A stretch of 64,000 nt of DNA from Henriciella marina (GCF_027213945.1 NZ_JAPWGW010000002.1:372001-436000); one strand, 5' to 3'. Counted from the first letter of the stretch, positions 14,601 through 23,788 are shown. Notes: generated by a model from the letters alone, not told the origin. A program made the numbers and translations.

Positions 14601-15536
14601 ATGTCCAGAAACTGGCTGGCCGATTTCAAATATGAAGATGGTGCCTGGCTCGTGAAGAAGACGGGCCACCGCGTGCCCGCCAATCGCCAGCTGGCCAACG
14701 ATATCTTCACCTGGCTGACCTTCTACACGATGGCGCAATCCTGGCGCACCTGGCGCCGCATTACCGGGCATAAGCGCCCGACCATCGCATTTCACCCTGA
14801 CAAGCCGCGCCCCTGGTATTTTATCTGGCCAGTGATGCACGCTTCGGGGTCCAAGCTGATCTCCGACGTCTCACAGGCCGACATCGTCTTCCAGTTCGAC
14901 GACTCAACCCATGTAGACTCCAGCACGCCGACCACGAAGCCCGGCGCCCGCCTCGTCAATTTCGGCTGCAATGATATCTCCAAGACCTGTGTCGCGGAGA
15001 GCTTCGGACGCGCGGCAGGCTACAGCCTGAAGGTCGACCCGCTCAGCTATGAAGGGCCGATGGTCGAGAAGTCCGAAAAGAATGCGTGCCATGATGGGCG
15101 TATCATCGAAGGCCCCATCGAGCCGCTCGAGAACAAGACTTATCAGCGTCTTATCGACAATGAGATCGAGGGCGGCCTGGTTGAAGACCTGCGCTGCTGC
15201 ATAGTGGGCGGTACGCCGACTGTGGTTTTCCGCAAGCGCCGCCCGATTGCGCGCCGCTTCCTGAACGAAAATGTCGACGTCATCCTGGACGAGCCGCGCA
15301 AATGCTACTCAGCCGAGGAGATCGAGGTCATTTCGGCTTTCGCAAAAGAGATCGGCCTGGAATGGGGCGGCGTCGATGTGCTGCGCGACCGTAAATCCGG
15401 CAAGATCTTCATCGTCGATGCTAACAAAACCGATATGGGCCCGCCAGTTGCGCTCAATCTTGGCGACAAGCTGAAAGCGACCCGGAGGATGGCCCGCGCC
15501 TTCGTCCGCGCCTTCGCCCCAAAGCGCAGCGCCTAG
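14601..15536 (+). CDS. ATP-grasp-like protein of unknown function
   Basis: A 311-residue protein starting MSRNWLADFKYEDGAW after AGGGGAAATGC. No exact family is recognised. The C-terminal half looks like an ATP-grasp fold: RRFLNENVDVILDEP, then FAKEIGLEWGGVDVLRD and KIFIVDANKTDMGPP, which resembles the acidic metal-binding strand followed by Asn of ATP-grasp ligases. The middle has RLVNFGCNDISKTCVAESFG. Related proteins often occur beside sugar or peptide ligation genes, but here the downstream neighbour (44 bp away) is an MBL hydrolase, so no pathway is suggested. Confidence 0.6.
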   Translation: MSRNWLADFKYEDGAWLVKKTGHRVPANRQLANDIFTWLTFYTMAQSWRTWRRITGHKRPTIAFHPDKPRPWYFIWPVMHASGSKLISDVSQADIVFQFDDSTHVDSSTPTTKPGARLVNFGCNDISKTCVAESFGRAAGYSLKVDPLSYEGPMVEKSEKNACHDGRIIEGPIEPLENKTYQRLIDNEIEGGLVEDLRCCIVGGTPTVVFRKRRPIARRFLNENVDVILDEPRKCYSAEEIEVISAFAKEIGLEWGGVDVLRDRKSGKIFIVDANKTDMGPPVALNLGDKLKATRRMARAFVRAFAPKRSA

Positions 15537-15580
15537 AGCAGATAAGCCAGAGTTTCACAATCCAGGGTGAGGGAGTTCAC

Positions 15581-16492
15581 TTGGGAATTCCATACATCAA
15601 AGAAATCAACTTCGAATATGGCAAGGTTGAGCAGGTTTCCCCGCTCATCCGCCGGGTTATTGCGAACAATCCGGGCCCGTTCACCTTTGTAGGCACCGGT
15701 GTCTATATCATCGGACACGGCAAGGTCGCCGTGATCGACCCCGGCCCTGAACTGTCAGAGCACTTCGACGCGCTGAAAGAAATCCTGAAGAACGAAACGG
15801 TCACGCACGTTCTTGTCACGCATGGTCATTCGGACCACTCCCCGCTGGCACAACCGCTCGCAAACTGGGCAAGTTGCGCGACCTATGCAAAGAATTCCGG
15901 CGTGCCGACGGCAAAGGGCGAGCTCGGCTCTGCTGACGATCTCGGCTTCATGCCGGATGTCCAGATTGGCGATGGCGACGTGATTTCGGGCCCCGGCTGG
16001 ACGTTGGACGTCATCGAAACGCCTGGCCATACCTGCAACCATCTCTGCTTTGGTCTTCGCGAAGAGAATGCCTGTCTGACCGGCGATCATATCATGGGCT
16101 GGTCGACCACGATTGTTGCGCCGCCTGACGGCGATATGGGTGACTATATGCGCTCGCTCGACAAGATCGAGGAACGCAATTTCGACATCCTGTGGCCGAC
16201 GCACGGCTCCCCGATCCGCGAAGATGTGAACGGCTTCATCCAGGCCTATCGCAATCACCGGCTGGACCGGGAATCGGCGATCATCAAGCATCTCGAAGCG
16301 GGTGAGACCAACATCCCGAAAATGGTCGAGAGCATGTATGCCGACGTCGACAAGCGCCTGCATCCAGCGGCTGCCCTCTCCGTCCTCGGCCACATGCTGA
16401 AGCTCGTCGAGGAAGGCCGTGTCGAGACCGCCGACGCTAATCCGACCGTGCGGTCAGAGTTTCGCTGGAAGGCGCTGCAGCAGACATCTTAG
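15581..16492 (+). CDS. MBL-fold metallo-hydrolase, LACTB2-like
   Basis: A 303-residue metallo-beta-lactamase-fold protein. The zinc ligands are THGHSDHSPL (HxHxDH), ETPGHTCNH, LTGDHIMGW and WPTHGSP. A C-terminal winged-helix-like tail (HLEAGETNIPKMVESMYADV) is typical of LACTB2-like hydrolases and RNA nucleases. The start is TTG at 15581, supported by GAGGGAG five bases upstream and by homology-like onset at GIPYIKEI. It lies 44 bp after the ATP-grasp-like gene. Confidence 0.85.
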   Translation: MGIPYIKEINFEYGKVEQVSPLIRRVIANNPGPFTFVGTGVYIIGHGKVAVIDPGPELSEHFDALKEILKNETVTHVLVTHGHSDHSPLAQPLANWASCATYAKNSGVPTAKGELGSADDLGFMPDVQIGDGDVISGPGWTLDVIETPGHTCNHLCFGLREENACLTGDHIMGWSTTIVAPPDGDMGDYMRSLDKIEERNFDILWPTHGSPIREDVNGFIQAYRNHRLDRESAIIKHLEAGETNIPKMVESMYADVDKRLHPAAALSVLGHMLKLVEEGRVETADANPTVRSEFRWKALQQTS

Positions 16493-16504
16493 CACCCTGC
16501 GGCT

Positions 16505-16664
16505 TCATCCTTCGACAGGCTGAGGATGAGGGGCGGAGAAGGCGATCTCGATCTTGAAGCACGAAACGCATATCTACCCACGTCCGCCCTCCCAGCGGAA
16601 GCTGCGACCCATGGCGGTTGAGAGGCGACGGCCAGCCGCCATGGACCCCACCTTTCGGTGGGGT
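16505..16664. repeat. Cluster of three intergenic palindromes
   Basis: Three separate dyads fill the gap after the MBL gene. TCATCCT-tcgacaggctg-AGGATGA (16505-16529) is a REP word common in alphaproteobacterial genomes. CCATGGCGG (16609-16617) pairs with CCGCCATGG (16636-16644). ACCCCACC-TTTC-GGTGGGGT (16645-16664) is a perfect 8 bp stem. None has a clear T run. The cluster sits between two convergent genes. Confidence 0.7.
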
Positions 16665-16702
16665 AGCGGTATTCTTCCGGCTGATGACTGAACCCGCAAA
16701 AC

Positions 16703-17599
16703 CTAAGGCTGGCGGCGGCCGTCGGCGCGGGCTTCGAGTTCGTCCATGAAGGTGGAGACGCGGCGAGCGTTCATGCCGAGGTCGGAGAGGCCAACGCGGC
16801 TGATCGAGCGCATGTCGACGCGGGTTGCGCCTTCAACGGCGCGGATGCGAATGGCGACATCATCCTTGAAGCCGAACCAGGTCGAGGTTTCAGTCGCTTC
16901 CAGCATGGTACGCTCGATATCCTGACCGGTTTCCGGACGCGAGAAGATGTCCCAGCCGCGGCTTTCAGCAATTTGCAGCGCATAGGAAGCGATCTCACCC
17001 GGCGACTGATCGAAATAGACCGGTTCAATCGGGCGGTCATAGGCAGGCTCAACCGTCTCGCCATCAACTGTGCGTTCGCGTTCAGCCTCTTCCTGAACTT
17101 CGGCGACCCGGCGGCCACCCATACCCGGCCAACGGCCGTCCGCACCGTCTGTGATCGTCGGATCGTCCTGAACTTCATTGAGGGCCCCGTCGCTGCGGCG
17201 TTGGGCGATGAGCGATTCAGAAAGAGCGATCGGCTCTGACCAGTCGGTCTGAACGTCGTGAATCGGCGGAAGCGATCCGGCCTGCGCCCCGAAGCCAGCA
17301 ATTCGGAAGAACACCATGAGCGCGATGAGAAGTGCGGCGAGTGCAAGCAGTGTAGGTTGGAAACGTGGCGCCTTTATCAGAGCAATGATAATCGCGATCA
17401 CAGCGAGGCCGAGCGCGAAGAAAGTAAGGCCCGGCCCCCAGCCGAGGATCATCGTACCAAGACCGAACTGCCAGCCCCAGAGCCCGAACTTCGAACCGAG
17501 CGCGGCCGCTGCAAACCAGAGCACCGTGAAGATCGACACGCCGAGCGCGACGCCCGCCACGGTCAGACGCCATCCAGCTTTTTTCGTCGTATCGCTCAT
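16703..17599 (-). CDS. Membrane protein with C-terminal DUF1499 domain
   Basis: A 298-residue protein with three N-terminal membrane segments (LTVAGVALGVSIFTVLWFAA; ALGLAVIAIIIALI; LALAALLIALMVFFRIAGF) and a soluble DUF1499 domain from about residue 110. Family wording includes LPPIHDVQTDW, TWFGFKDDVAIRIR and RSISRVGLSDLGMNARR. DUF1499 function is unknown. A charged stretch around residues 150-190 (AEVQEEAERERTVDGE) interrupts the usual domain and is probably a disordered loop. Confidence 0.8.
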   Translation of the reverse strand: MSDTTKKAGWRLTVAGVALGVSIFTVLWFAAAALGSKFGLWGWQFGLGTMILGWGPGLTFFALGLAVIAIIIALIKAPRFQPTLLALAALLIALMVFFRIAGFGAQAGSLPPIHDVQTDWSEPIALSESLIAQRRSDGALNEVQDDPTITDGADGRWPGMGGRRVAEVQEEAERERTVDGETVEPAYDRPIEPVYFDQSPGEIASYALQIAESRGWDIFSRPETGQDIERTMLEATETSTWFGFKDDVAIRIRAVEGATRVDMRSISRVGLSDLGMNARRVSTFMDELEARADGRRQP

Positions 17600-17689
17600 T
17601 TCAGCCTCCCCGACTGTAACCTGTTAGATTGGGCCGAGAGTTATCCCGGCAGCCTGCTTTGACAAACCTTCCCCTTGAGGAAGCCGCTT

Positions 17690-18463
17690 CTACCGCGTCT
17701 GTCCGCCATCAACTGGGATGATCGCACCCGTCACGAAACTTGCCCGCTCACTGAGAAGGAAAGCAGCGGCAGACCCGATCTCTTCGGGTTTACCGAACCG
17801 TTGCAGCGGGACTTCACGCCGGATCCATTTCTTCCAGGCGTCGCCCCGTTCACCCTCGCTACGTTCCTCCCAGGCGCCGCCCGAGAAGATGATGTTGCCC
17901 GGTGAGATCGCGTTGATGCGAACGCCGGACGGGCCGGTAATGCGAGCAAGCTCCTTGACCATGTGATTCATCGCCGCCTTGGCAGTCCCATAGGTGAGCG
18001 GCGTGCCGAGCGCGCCCATACCCGCGATAGAGGAAATGGCGACGATAGACCCTTCGCCGCGCGGATCCATCTTGCGCAGGCAAGTGCGGGCAAGGCGGAA
18101 GGCGCTGTCGAGGTTCTGCTGCATCCCAGCTGTCCAGGTATCATCATCGACATCGAAGCCCGGTGGGCAAGGATGAAGGCCGACATTGGCGACCGCGCCC
18201 CAGAGCGGGCCGAACTCGCCCTCGATGGCATCCACCATCTCTTCCAGCGTCTTTGTCTCACGCAGATCACCGGCACACGCCCAGAGGCGGTCCTCGCCGT
18301 ACTGGCTGGCGAGGCGTGCGCGTTCTTCTTCCAGCTTCTCAGCGCCGCGTGCCGCGATGGCCACGCGCGCGCCTTCTTCGAGAAGCGTTTCAACAATACC
18401 GAGGCCGATGCCGCGGCTAGCGCCCGCGACAAAGACCACTTTGTCCTTCAGGTTCAGGTCCAT
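17690..18463 (-). CDS. SDR-family oxidoreductase
   Basis: A 257-residue short-chain dehydrogenase/reductase. Cofactor loop VAGASRGIGLGI at residues 12-23, structural ANVG at about 90, catalytic Ser in VAISSIAGMG and YGTAKAAM carrying the Tyr..Lys pair. The C-terminal PVDGGQTR is normal for the family. It starts 4 bp after the end of the acyl-CoA ligase gene, so the two form an operon. A role in reducing or oxidising a beta-hydroxyacyl intermediate is plausible but not shown. Confidence 0.88.
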   Translation of the reverse strand: MDLNLKDKVVFVAGASRGIGLGIVETLLEEGARVAIAARGAEKLEEERARLASQYGEDRLWACAGDLRETKTLEEMVDAIEGEFGPLWGAVANVGLHPCPPGFDVDDDTWTAGMQQNLDSAFRLARTCLRKMDPRGEGSIVAISSIAGMGALGTPLTYGTAKAAMNHMVKELARITGPSGVRINAISPGNIIFSGGAWEERSEGERGDAWKKWIRREVPLQRFGKPEEIGSAAAFLLSERASFVTGAIIPVDGGQTR

Positions 18464-18467
18464 CCGG

Positions 18468-20093
18468 TCAGGCCGTCGGCAGCTTGTAGTCTGCGAACAT
18501 CTCGCGGAGTTTCAGCTTGTTGATCTTGCCGGTCGCGCCGAGCGGAATCTCGTCCACGAACTGGACATCGTCCGGCGTCCACCATTTGGCGATCTTGCCT
18601 TCGAGCTGTTTCAGCACGTCTTCCTTGCTCGGCTTTTCACCCGGTGCAGGCTGAACGACCAGAAGCGGACGCTCATCCCATTTCGGGTGATAGATACCGA
18701 TGGCTGCCGCGTTCGCGACCTGCGGGTGGCCGACAGCGAAATTTTCGATATCGATGGAGCTGATCCATTCCCCGCCAGACTTGATCACGTCCTTGGCGCG
18801 GTCGGTGATCTGCATGGTGGAATGCTGATCGAGCGTTGCAACGTCGCCGGTATCGAAGAAGCCATTCTCGTCGAGAACCTCGCCGCCATCGCCCTTGAAG
18901 TAGGCCGAGGAAATCGCCGGGCCGCGGCAGACAAGCCGGCCGGACGTCTCGCCATCGCGTGGGAGGTCATTGCCTTCATCATCGACGATCTTGAGCTCTA
19001 CGCCAAATGGCGGGCGGCCCTGCTTGAGCTTGTATTCCATCTGCTGCTCATGCGGCGCATCTACGAGGTGGGCAGGCAGCGCGCCGAGCGTGCCGAGCGG
19101 CGAAAGCTCGGTCATGCCCCATGCGTGGAAGACATCGACTTCAAACTCTTCCTCAAAGGCGCGCAAGATCCGCTCCGGTACCGCAGACCCACCTATAACG
19201 ACCTTGCGCAGGTGCGGCAGCTTCAGATTGTTCTCCTGGAGATAGGTCAGCAGAAGCAGCCAGACGGTCGGCACGGCCGCCGTGATCGTGACCTTCTCCT
19301 TGTCGAGCAGTTCGTAGATCGCCTTGCCGGACATGTCTGCGCCCGGCATGACCAGTTTTGCACCGGTGGCAGGGCACGCGAAGGCGAGGCCCCAGGCATT
19401 GGCGTGGAACATCGGCACAACCGGGAGGACCACGTCTGCTGCGCCCATGCCCAGCGTATCGACGCCCATGGTGATGAAAGTGTGCAGGACGTTGGAGCGG
19501 TGCGAATAGAGCACGCCCTTCGGATTGCCCGTCGTACCGGAGGTATAGCAGAGACCGCAGGCGGTCTGCTCATCGAAGTCGCCCCAGACGACATCAGGCG
19601 ACTTGCCCTTGATCCAGTCTTCATAGGAGACCGCGCCGAGCGAATTGTCCGGCATATTGTCCCGCGATGTCAGGATGACGAACTTCTCGATCGTCTTGAA
19701 CTGGCTCTTGGCCGCTTCGACGATCGGCAGGAACGTCGTATCGAACAGAAGGATGCGGTCCTCGGCGTGGTTCGCGATCCATGCGACCTGATCCGGGTGG
19801 AGACGCGGGTTGATCGTGTGCAGCACCGCGCCGATGCCCATCGTGCCGTACCAGGCTTCCATGTGGCGGGCCGTATTCCAGGCCAGCGTCGCAACGCGGT
19901 CGCCGAGCTTGATGCCTTCTTCCTTCAGGGCAGACGACACCATCTTGGCGCGCTCATGCAGGGCCTTGTAAGTCGTGCGGGTGACATTGCCTTCGACTTC
20001 GCGGGTAACGATCTCGCGGTCGCCATGATTGTGAGCTGCGTGGTCGAGCACCTTGTCGACGGTCAGCTGCCAGTTTTGCATCAAGCCGTGCAT
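18468..20093 (-). CDS. Medium/long-chain acyl-CoA ligase (AMP-forming)
   Basis: A 541-residue adenylate-forming ligase that activates a fatty or aromatic acid to its CoA ester. The P-loop is [16 protein letters not shown], the adenine region is [13 protein letters not shown], the hinge is [15 protein letters not shown] and the C-terminal catalytic Lys is in [12 protein letters not shown]. Similar proteins are annotated as fatty-acid CoA ligases acting on medium to long chains. It is the first gene of a two-gene unit with the SDR. GGAGGAAAG precedes the ATG. Confidence 0.9.
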   Translation of the reverse strand: MHGLMQNWQLTVDKVLDHAAHNHGDREIVTREVEGNVTRTTYKALHERAKMVSSALKEEGIKLGDRVATLAWNTARHMEAWYGTMGIGAVLHTINPRLHPDQVAWIANHAEDRILLFDTTFLPIVEAAKSQFKTIEKFVILTSRDNMPDNSLGAVSYEDWIKGKSPDVVWGDFDEQTACGLCYTSGTTGNPKGVLYSHRSNVLHTFITMGVDTLGMGAADVVLPVVPMFHANAWGLAFACPATGAKLVMPGADMSGKAIYELLDKEKVTITAAVPTVWLLLLTYLQENNLKLPHLRKVVIGGSAVPERILRAFEEEFEVDVFHAWGMTELSPLGTLGALPAHLVDAPHEQQMEYKLKQGRPPFGVELKIVDDEGNDLPRDGETSGRLVCRGPAISSAYFKGDGGEVLDENGFFDTGDVATLDQHSTMQITDRAKDVIKSGGEWISSIDIENFAVGHPQVANAAAIGIYHPKWDERPLLVVQPAPGEKPSKEDVLKQLEGKIAKWWTPDDVQFVDEIPLGATGKINKLKLREMFADYKLPTA

Positions 20094-20191
20094 GTTCTTT
20101 CCTCCTGAATTGTTTTCACGGGTTTCCGTGGCGTTCGGTTTCTTCTATGTCCCAGCTACTTCTACGGCAAGCGATGGCGAGCGAGGTCAAA

Positions 20192-21184
20192 ATGTCCCAG
20201 ACGTATTTTCTGGCGGGCGCCCTGTTGCTGGGCGCGGCTCTCGCGGGTTGCAATGAAGCCGCGACAGCACCGATGGAAACGTCTGACGCCGCATCGGTTG
20301 AATCGCCCGGCGAGCAACAGCCGGCAGCAACCCCTGTCTCCGACAGTCGTGACCTGCCCCGGCTGTTTGACTGCGTGCGGGAAGAAGGCGGCGTGCTGAT
20401 CGCAGCCCATCGCGGCGGCCCTGCCCCGGGCTTTCCTGAAAATGCGGTCGAGACGTTTCAGCACGCGCTTGATGCTGGCATTCCGATGATGGAGATCGAT
20501 GTCGCTGAAAGTCGGGACGGCGTTCTGTTTCTGATGCATGACCGCTCCCTCACCCGCACGACGACAGGCCAAGGGCCAGTCGCCGACACAAGCTGGAACG
20601 AGATTTCTCAGCTACGCCTCGTCGACAATGAAGGCCGGGTCACCTCGTTCAATCCGCCAACACTTGCCGAAGCGCTCGAATGGGCGGTGGAGACCGGCGC
20701 GATCCTGGAACTCGACCGGAAAGAGACAACCAGCTTCCGCAACATCATTGGTGAGGTTCGCGCGGCCGGCGCCGAGAACAATGTCATCATCATTACCTAT
20801 TCAGATGAACAGGCCTGGCAGGTTGCAGAGATTGCGCCCGACCTGATGATGACGGCTGGCGTCGGCAACCGCCAGCATGAGGCGGCTCTCCTCGACGGCG
20901 GTGTTGATCCTGACAAGCTCGTCGCCTGGACCGGCACACGCGAACCAAGCTTCGGCAAATGGCGCGGGCTCGCCAGCAAGAATATTGAAAGCGCGTTCGG
21001 CACGCTTGGCCGCCCGGGCGAGCGGCTTGACGATCAGTACTGGGCCGATGGCGACCCGTCCGAATACGTATCACTGATAGAAAACGGGCTTGTTCTTCTC
21101 GCGACGGACACGCCTTACCGGCTCGTGAGCGCGGGCGGCCTTCCTGCGCGTTTCATTCACGCAACTGGAACCTGTTTGCGCTAG
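20192..21184 (+). CDS. Glycerophosphodiester phosphodiesterase lipoprotein
   Basis: A 330-residue exported lipoprotein. The signal peptide MSQTYFLAGALLLGAALAGC ends in the lipobox LAGC. The GDPD TIM barrel carries LIAAHRGGPAPGFPENAVE (catalytic His, Arg and Glu), MEIDVAESRDGVLFLMHD (Glu, Asp, second His) and DRTTTGQG-like TRTTTGQG. It should release an alcohol and glycerol-3-phosphate from glycerophosphodiesters in the envelope. The ATG at 20192 gives a proper signal peptide; the frame is open for 15 codons upstream but those would spoil it. Confidence 0.85.
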   Translation: MSQTYFLAGALLLGAALAGCNEAATAPMETSDAASVESPGEQQPAATPVSDSRDLPRLFDCVREEGGVLIAAHRGGPAPGFPENAVETFQHALDAGIPMMEIDVAESRDGVLFLMHDRSLTRTTTGQGPVADTSWNEISQLRLVDNEGRVTSFNPPTLAEALEWAVETGAILELDRKETTSFRNIIGEVRAAGAENNVIIITYSDEQAWQVAEIAPDLMMTAGVGNRQHEAALLDGGVDPDKLVAWTGTREPSFGKWRGLASKNIESAFGTLGRPGERLDDQYWADGDPSEYVSLIENGLVLLATDTPYRLVSAGGLPARFIHATGTCLR

Positions 21185-21235
21185 GCACGGATTGACTTCT
21201 AGCCGCGCAGAATCTCGTCAGAAAGCCTCAATATT

Positions 21236-21332
21236 TTATCTTTAGAAAGATAATATTCACCTTTTTGGGCGATTAATCCTCAGTAGAAGAACCGGTTGGC
21301 CGCCGGGAATACAACTCCTGGCGGCCGTCTGA
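21236..21332. promoter_or_regulatory. Perfect 18 bp palindrome plus GC hairpin upstream of desaturase module
   Basis: TTATCTTTAGAAAGATAA (21236-21253) is a perfect 18 bp dyad in an A/T-rich stretch, a good operator candidate. About 40 bp on, GGCCGCCGGGA and TCCTGGCGGCC form a strong stem with a 7-base loop; the following GTCTGAGTTTTAT is a weak T tract, so this may be the terminator of the preceding lipoprotein gene or part of the desaturase leader. Confidence 0.5.
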
Positions 21333-21359
21333 GTTTTATATCCGGGGGGACAATCAGAC

Positions 21360-21557
21360 ATGCAGAAAGCCGTGCTAAGTCGAATATACAAGCTTGGTCC
21401 GATGATTTTCGGCCTCGGCTTCCTGACACCGCTGGCTGCCCAGATCCTGCAGTCGTCTGAAGTCCCGCTACCGTTTGGCATGCCGCCGCTTCTCGCTGGT
21501 TTGCTGATCGCCATGGCGTTCACCGTTCCAGCGCAGCTACGGGGGCGCTGGGTCTGA
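21360..21557 (+). CDS. Small membrane protein, first copy of duplicated module
   Basis: A 65-residue protein with two hydrophobic segments (LGPMIFGLGFLTPLAAQIL and PPLLAGLLIAMAFTVPAQL) and the ending QLRGRWV. Function unknown. Its stop codon overlaps the ATG of the desaturase by one base (TGATG), so the two are translated together. A homologous protein precedes the second desaturase in the same way, which makes a functional partnership with the desaturase likely, for example as a membrane subunit or chaperone (inference). Confidence 0.75.
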   Translation: MQKAVLSRIYKLGPMIFGLGFLTPLAAQILQSSEVPLPFGMPPLLAGLLIAMAFTVPAQLRGRWV

Positions 21558-22429
21558 TGTCGAACCGTGACCTCTCCATGCTGACGCCAAAAGAGCTGGC
21601 GCGGATCGAACGCGATATCGCGCGCAAGCATATCGGGAAGTTTCCATGGCTGGCAGTGACGGCCGGCATCGGTGCCTTTCTTTGCTGGCTGGCCCTCTGG
21701 CCACTCGTATTCATGGATGTCATCCCGGCGTGGGCAGGCTTCGTTGCCGCAACCGTGCTGGCGATCATCGGCTACCTTCCTTCTCACGAGGCCCAGCACG
21801 ACATTATCGCCCGGCCCGGCTCCCGGCTAAGGTGGCTGAACGAAGTGGTCGGACATGTTTCCACGGTGCCGCTCGCCCTTCCCTTCGATCTCGCGCGGGC
21901 AACACATAGAGAGCACCACCTCCACACAAACCACCCGGAGCTGGACCCGGACTATGGATCCAGTGCCGCTGGGCCTCTGAAGGCGATCTGGACCGCAATA
22001 CAGAACATTCAGCCAAGGTCGAAGGGTGGTCACAACGCCTATAGCCGCACGCTGCTACGGCTTGGCCGAAAAGATGTTCTGAAAGGCGCTGCCCTCTATC
22101 GGGCGACATGGTTTCTGACCCTGTTCACACTGGCCTGGACCGGGCACGCAATCGAAGCCGCAGCGCTCTGGTGGCTGCCGCACCATGTCGGATATGTCTA
22201 CATCCAGTATTATCTGAGCTGGGCGCCGCACCATCCAGCTAATGAAACGGCCCGCTATCGCAATACGCGTAGCTTCCGCGCCGCCCTGGGGAATATCGGT
22301 TCGCTCGGCATGCAATATCACGTGGTGCACCACCTGCACCCACGCATTCCCTTTCTACGTACGCCGCAAGCCTACTGGGAAATGAAACCCGTGCTTGAGG
22401 CGCAAGGTGCGCGGGTCGAGGACCTCTAG
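21557..22429 (+). CDS. Membrane fatty-acid desaturase/carotenoid-oxygenase-like, copy 1
   Basis: A 290-residue integral-membrane di-iron enzyme. The histidine boxes are SHEAQHD, HREHHLHTNH and QYHVVHHLHP, with an extra WAPHHPAN segment, as in the FA_desaturase superfamily that includes carotene hydroxylases and ketolases. Four to five membrane segments are visible. Substrate is unknown; the box spacing and C-terminal HLHPRIPFLRTPQAYWEMKP are shared with the second copy downstream. It is coupled to the small membrane protein before it. Confidence 0.85.
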   Translation: MSNRDLSMLTPKELARIERDIARKHIGKFPWLAVTAGIGAFLCWLALWPLVFMDVIPAWAGFVAATVLAIIGYLPSHEAQHDIIARPGSRLRWLNEVVGHVSTVPLALPFDLARATHREHHLHTNHPELDPDYGSSAAGPLKAIWTAIQNIQPRSKGGHNAYSRTLLRLGRKDVLKGAALYRATWFLTLFTLAWTGHAIEAAALWWLPHHVGYVYIQYYLSWAPHHPANETARYRNTRSFRAALGNIGSLGMQYHVVHHLHPRIPFLRTPQAYWEMKPVLEAQGARVEDL

Positions 22430-22498
22430 CGACCCGTCCACAGCGGTGCATTGCCAAAAGTTGACGCATGTGTCATTTTCTTCCTTGGGAGAAAACGC

Positions 22499-22693
22499 AT
22501 GGCCATTGCTCTACGTACCTTGTTCAGGTTCGGACCGCTCATTTTCGCTTTCGGTTTCCTTGCGCCTCTGATCGCTCAGATCATCGAGGCACTTGAAGTT
22601 ACACCTCCATTTGGTCTCGCTCCGCTGACAGTGGGGCTCGTTCTTGCCGGTGTGCTGGGGTTGGCCGCGCAATTGAGGGGACGCTGGGTATGA
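22499..22693 (+). CDS. Small membrane protein, second copy of duplicated module
   Basis: A 64-residue homologue of the protein at 21360-21557. Shared positions include FGPLIF.FGFL.PL.AQI, PFG..PL..GL and the C-terminal AQLRGRWV. The ATG at 22499 follows TTGGGAGAAAACGC. Its stop overlaps the start of the second desaturase by 4 bp (ATGA). Two copies of the same arrangement show that the small frame is a real gene. Confidence 0.75.
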   Translation: MAIALRTLFRFGPLIFAFGFLAPLIAQIIEALEVTPPFGLAPLTVGLVLAGVLGLAAQLRGRWV

Positions 22694-23547
22694 GTGAGCT
22701 CGCTTCGAAAAGCCACGCTGAGCTGATGCGCATCGAGCGCGACATCGCGCGCCGACACATTGGCAAATTCCCCTGGCTCGCCGTAACATGGGCGCTGACC
22801 AACCTCACAGTTTGGCTGAGCCTCTGGCCGCTCGTACTGATGGGGATCATCCCGCTCTGGATCGGCTTCATTATCGCCACGCTGAACGTGATGCTGAGTT
22901 ACCTGCCCTCACACGAGGCCCAGCATGACATTATCGCGCTGCCCGGCGCGCGGCTTCGCTGGCTCAATGAGCTGGTCGGTCATCTGTCCACGATACCGCT
23001 CGTATTGCCTTACAGGGTCGCGAAACTCACCCATCTCGAGCATCACAAGCATGCCAATGACCCTGCGCTGGACCCTGACCATGGCACCAGCGCGCGCGGT
23101 CCGCTCCATGCAATCTGGAAGAGCATTCTCAACCGGCAACCGGGCAACAAGAATGCTTATGGCGACACACTTGTCCGGATTGGCCGCCCTGATGTGGCGC
23201 TGGATTTCATCGCTTATGAGCTGATCTTCTACGGAACGCTATTCACACTTGCCTGGACCGGTTTTGCGCTTGAAGCAGCGTTGCTCTGGTGGCTGCCGCG
23301 TCACATCGCGCTCACCTATATCCAGTATTACCTCAGCTGGGCGCCGCACCATCCCGCGACCGAACAAGGCCGCTACCGCAACACGCGCAGCTTTCGCTCC
23401 ATCCTCGGCAATATCGGCTCGATGGGGATGCAGTATCACGTCATCCATCATCTTCATCCGCGTATTCCGCTCTACCGGACGCCAAAGGCCTATTGGGAAA
23501 TGAAGCCTGTTCTGGAGGCCCGCGGCGCAAGAGTGGATGAGCTCTAG
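22690..23547 (+). CDS. Membrane fatty-acid desaturase/carotenoid-oxygenase-like, copy 2
   Basis: A 285-residue di-iron membrane enzyme, clear paralogue of 21557-22429. Boxes: SHEAQHD, HLEHHKHAND and QYHVIHHLHP, with WAPHHPAT. In the second box the third-position residue pattern differs from copy 1 (HREHH versus HLEHH) but all His ligands remain. The start MSELASKSHAELMRIERDIARRHIG aligns with copy 1. The pair arose by tandem duplication of a two-gene unit and the copies have since diverged, so they may act on different substrates or positions. Confidence 0.85.
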   Translation: MSELASKSHAELMRIERDIARRHIGKFPWLAVTWALTNLTVWLSLWPLVLMGIIPLWIGFIIATLNVMLSYLPSHEAQHDIIALPGARLRWLNELVGHLSTIPLVLPYRVAKLTHLEHHKHANDPALDPDHGTSARGPLHAIWKSILNRQPGNKNAYGDTLVRIGRPDVALDFIAYELIFYGTLFTLAWTGFALEAALLWWLPRHIALTYIQYYLSWAPHHPATEQGRYRNTRSFRSILGNIGSMGMQYHVIHHLHPRIPLYRTPKAYWEMKPVLEARGARVDEL

Positions 23548-23593
23548 GCTTTCCGACCGGCCAAGCTCCAGAACCGTTTGAGTTGACGTTTCA

Positions 23594-23757
23594 CCCGATG
23601 AGGCGTATTTGCCCGCCCCAAGGTGAGAGACGCCTGCCGTTCGCCGGACGAAATGTCCGATGGTGAAGATCTCCGGGGCGAAAGCCTCGTCCTCCCGGAA
23701 CTGTCCTTCCCATCAGGGGACCGGTCCAGCGGCAAGGCGAACATCCGCATCATGCGC
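23594..23757 (-). ncRNA. ssrS: Structured RNA, 6S-like candidate
   Basis: This 160 bp intergenic stretch folds extensively. On the minus strand the ends pair as GATGcGGaTGTTcGCC with GGCaAATAcgCCtCATC, a long stem with small internal mismatches as in 6S RNA. Inside are GATGG/CCATC, TCCGGG/CCCGGA and the hairpin GGAC-ATTTC-GTCC. The words TGTTCGC, then GTCCCCTGA, then CACCTTG occur in the order I recall for enterobacterial 6S RNA. GATAGA lies at a -10 position for a start near 23757. The alternative is a plus-strand structured leader of the next gene, because TTGACG-17-TATTTG (23583-23611) points that way. 6S is favoured but unproven. Confidence 0.5.
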
Positions 23758-23788
23758 CCGGTCTATCGATGTGAAAGACGAACGGAAA

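Noticed and set aside
16645-16664. ACCCCACC-TTTC-GGTGGGGT as a terminator
   Set aside because: No T run on either strand and it belongs to a cluster of palindromes, so it is listed as repeat.
18186-20108. 640-codon plus-strand open frame
   Set aside because: Antisense shadow of the acyl-CoA ligase and SDR, both of which have complete catalytic motifs on the minus strand.
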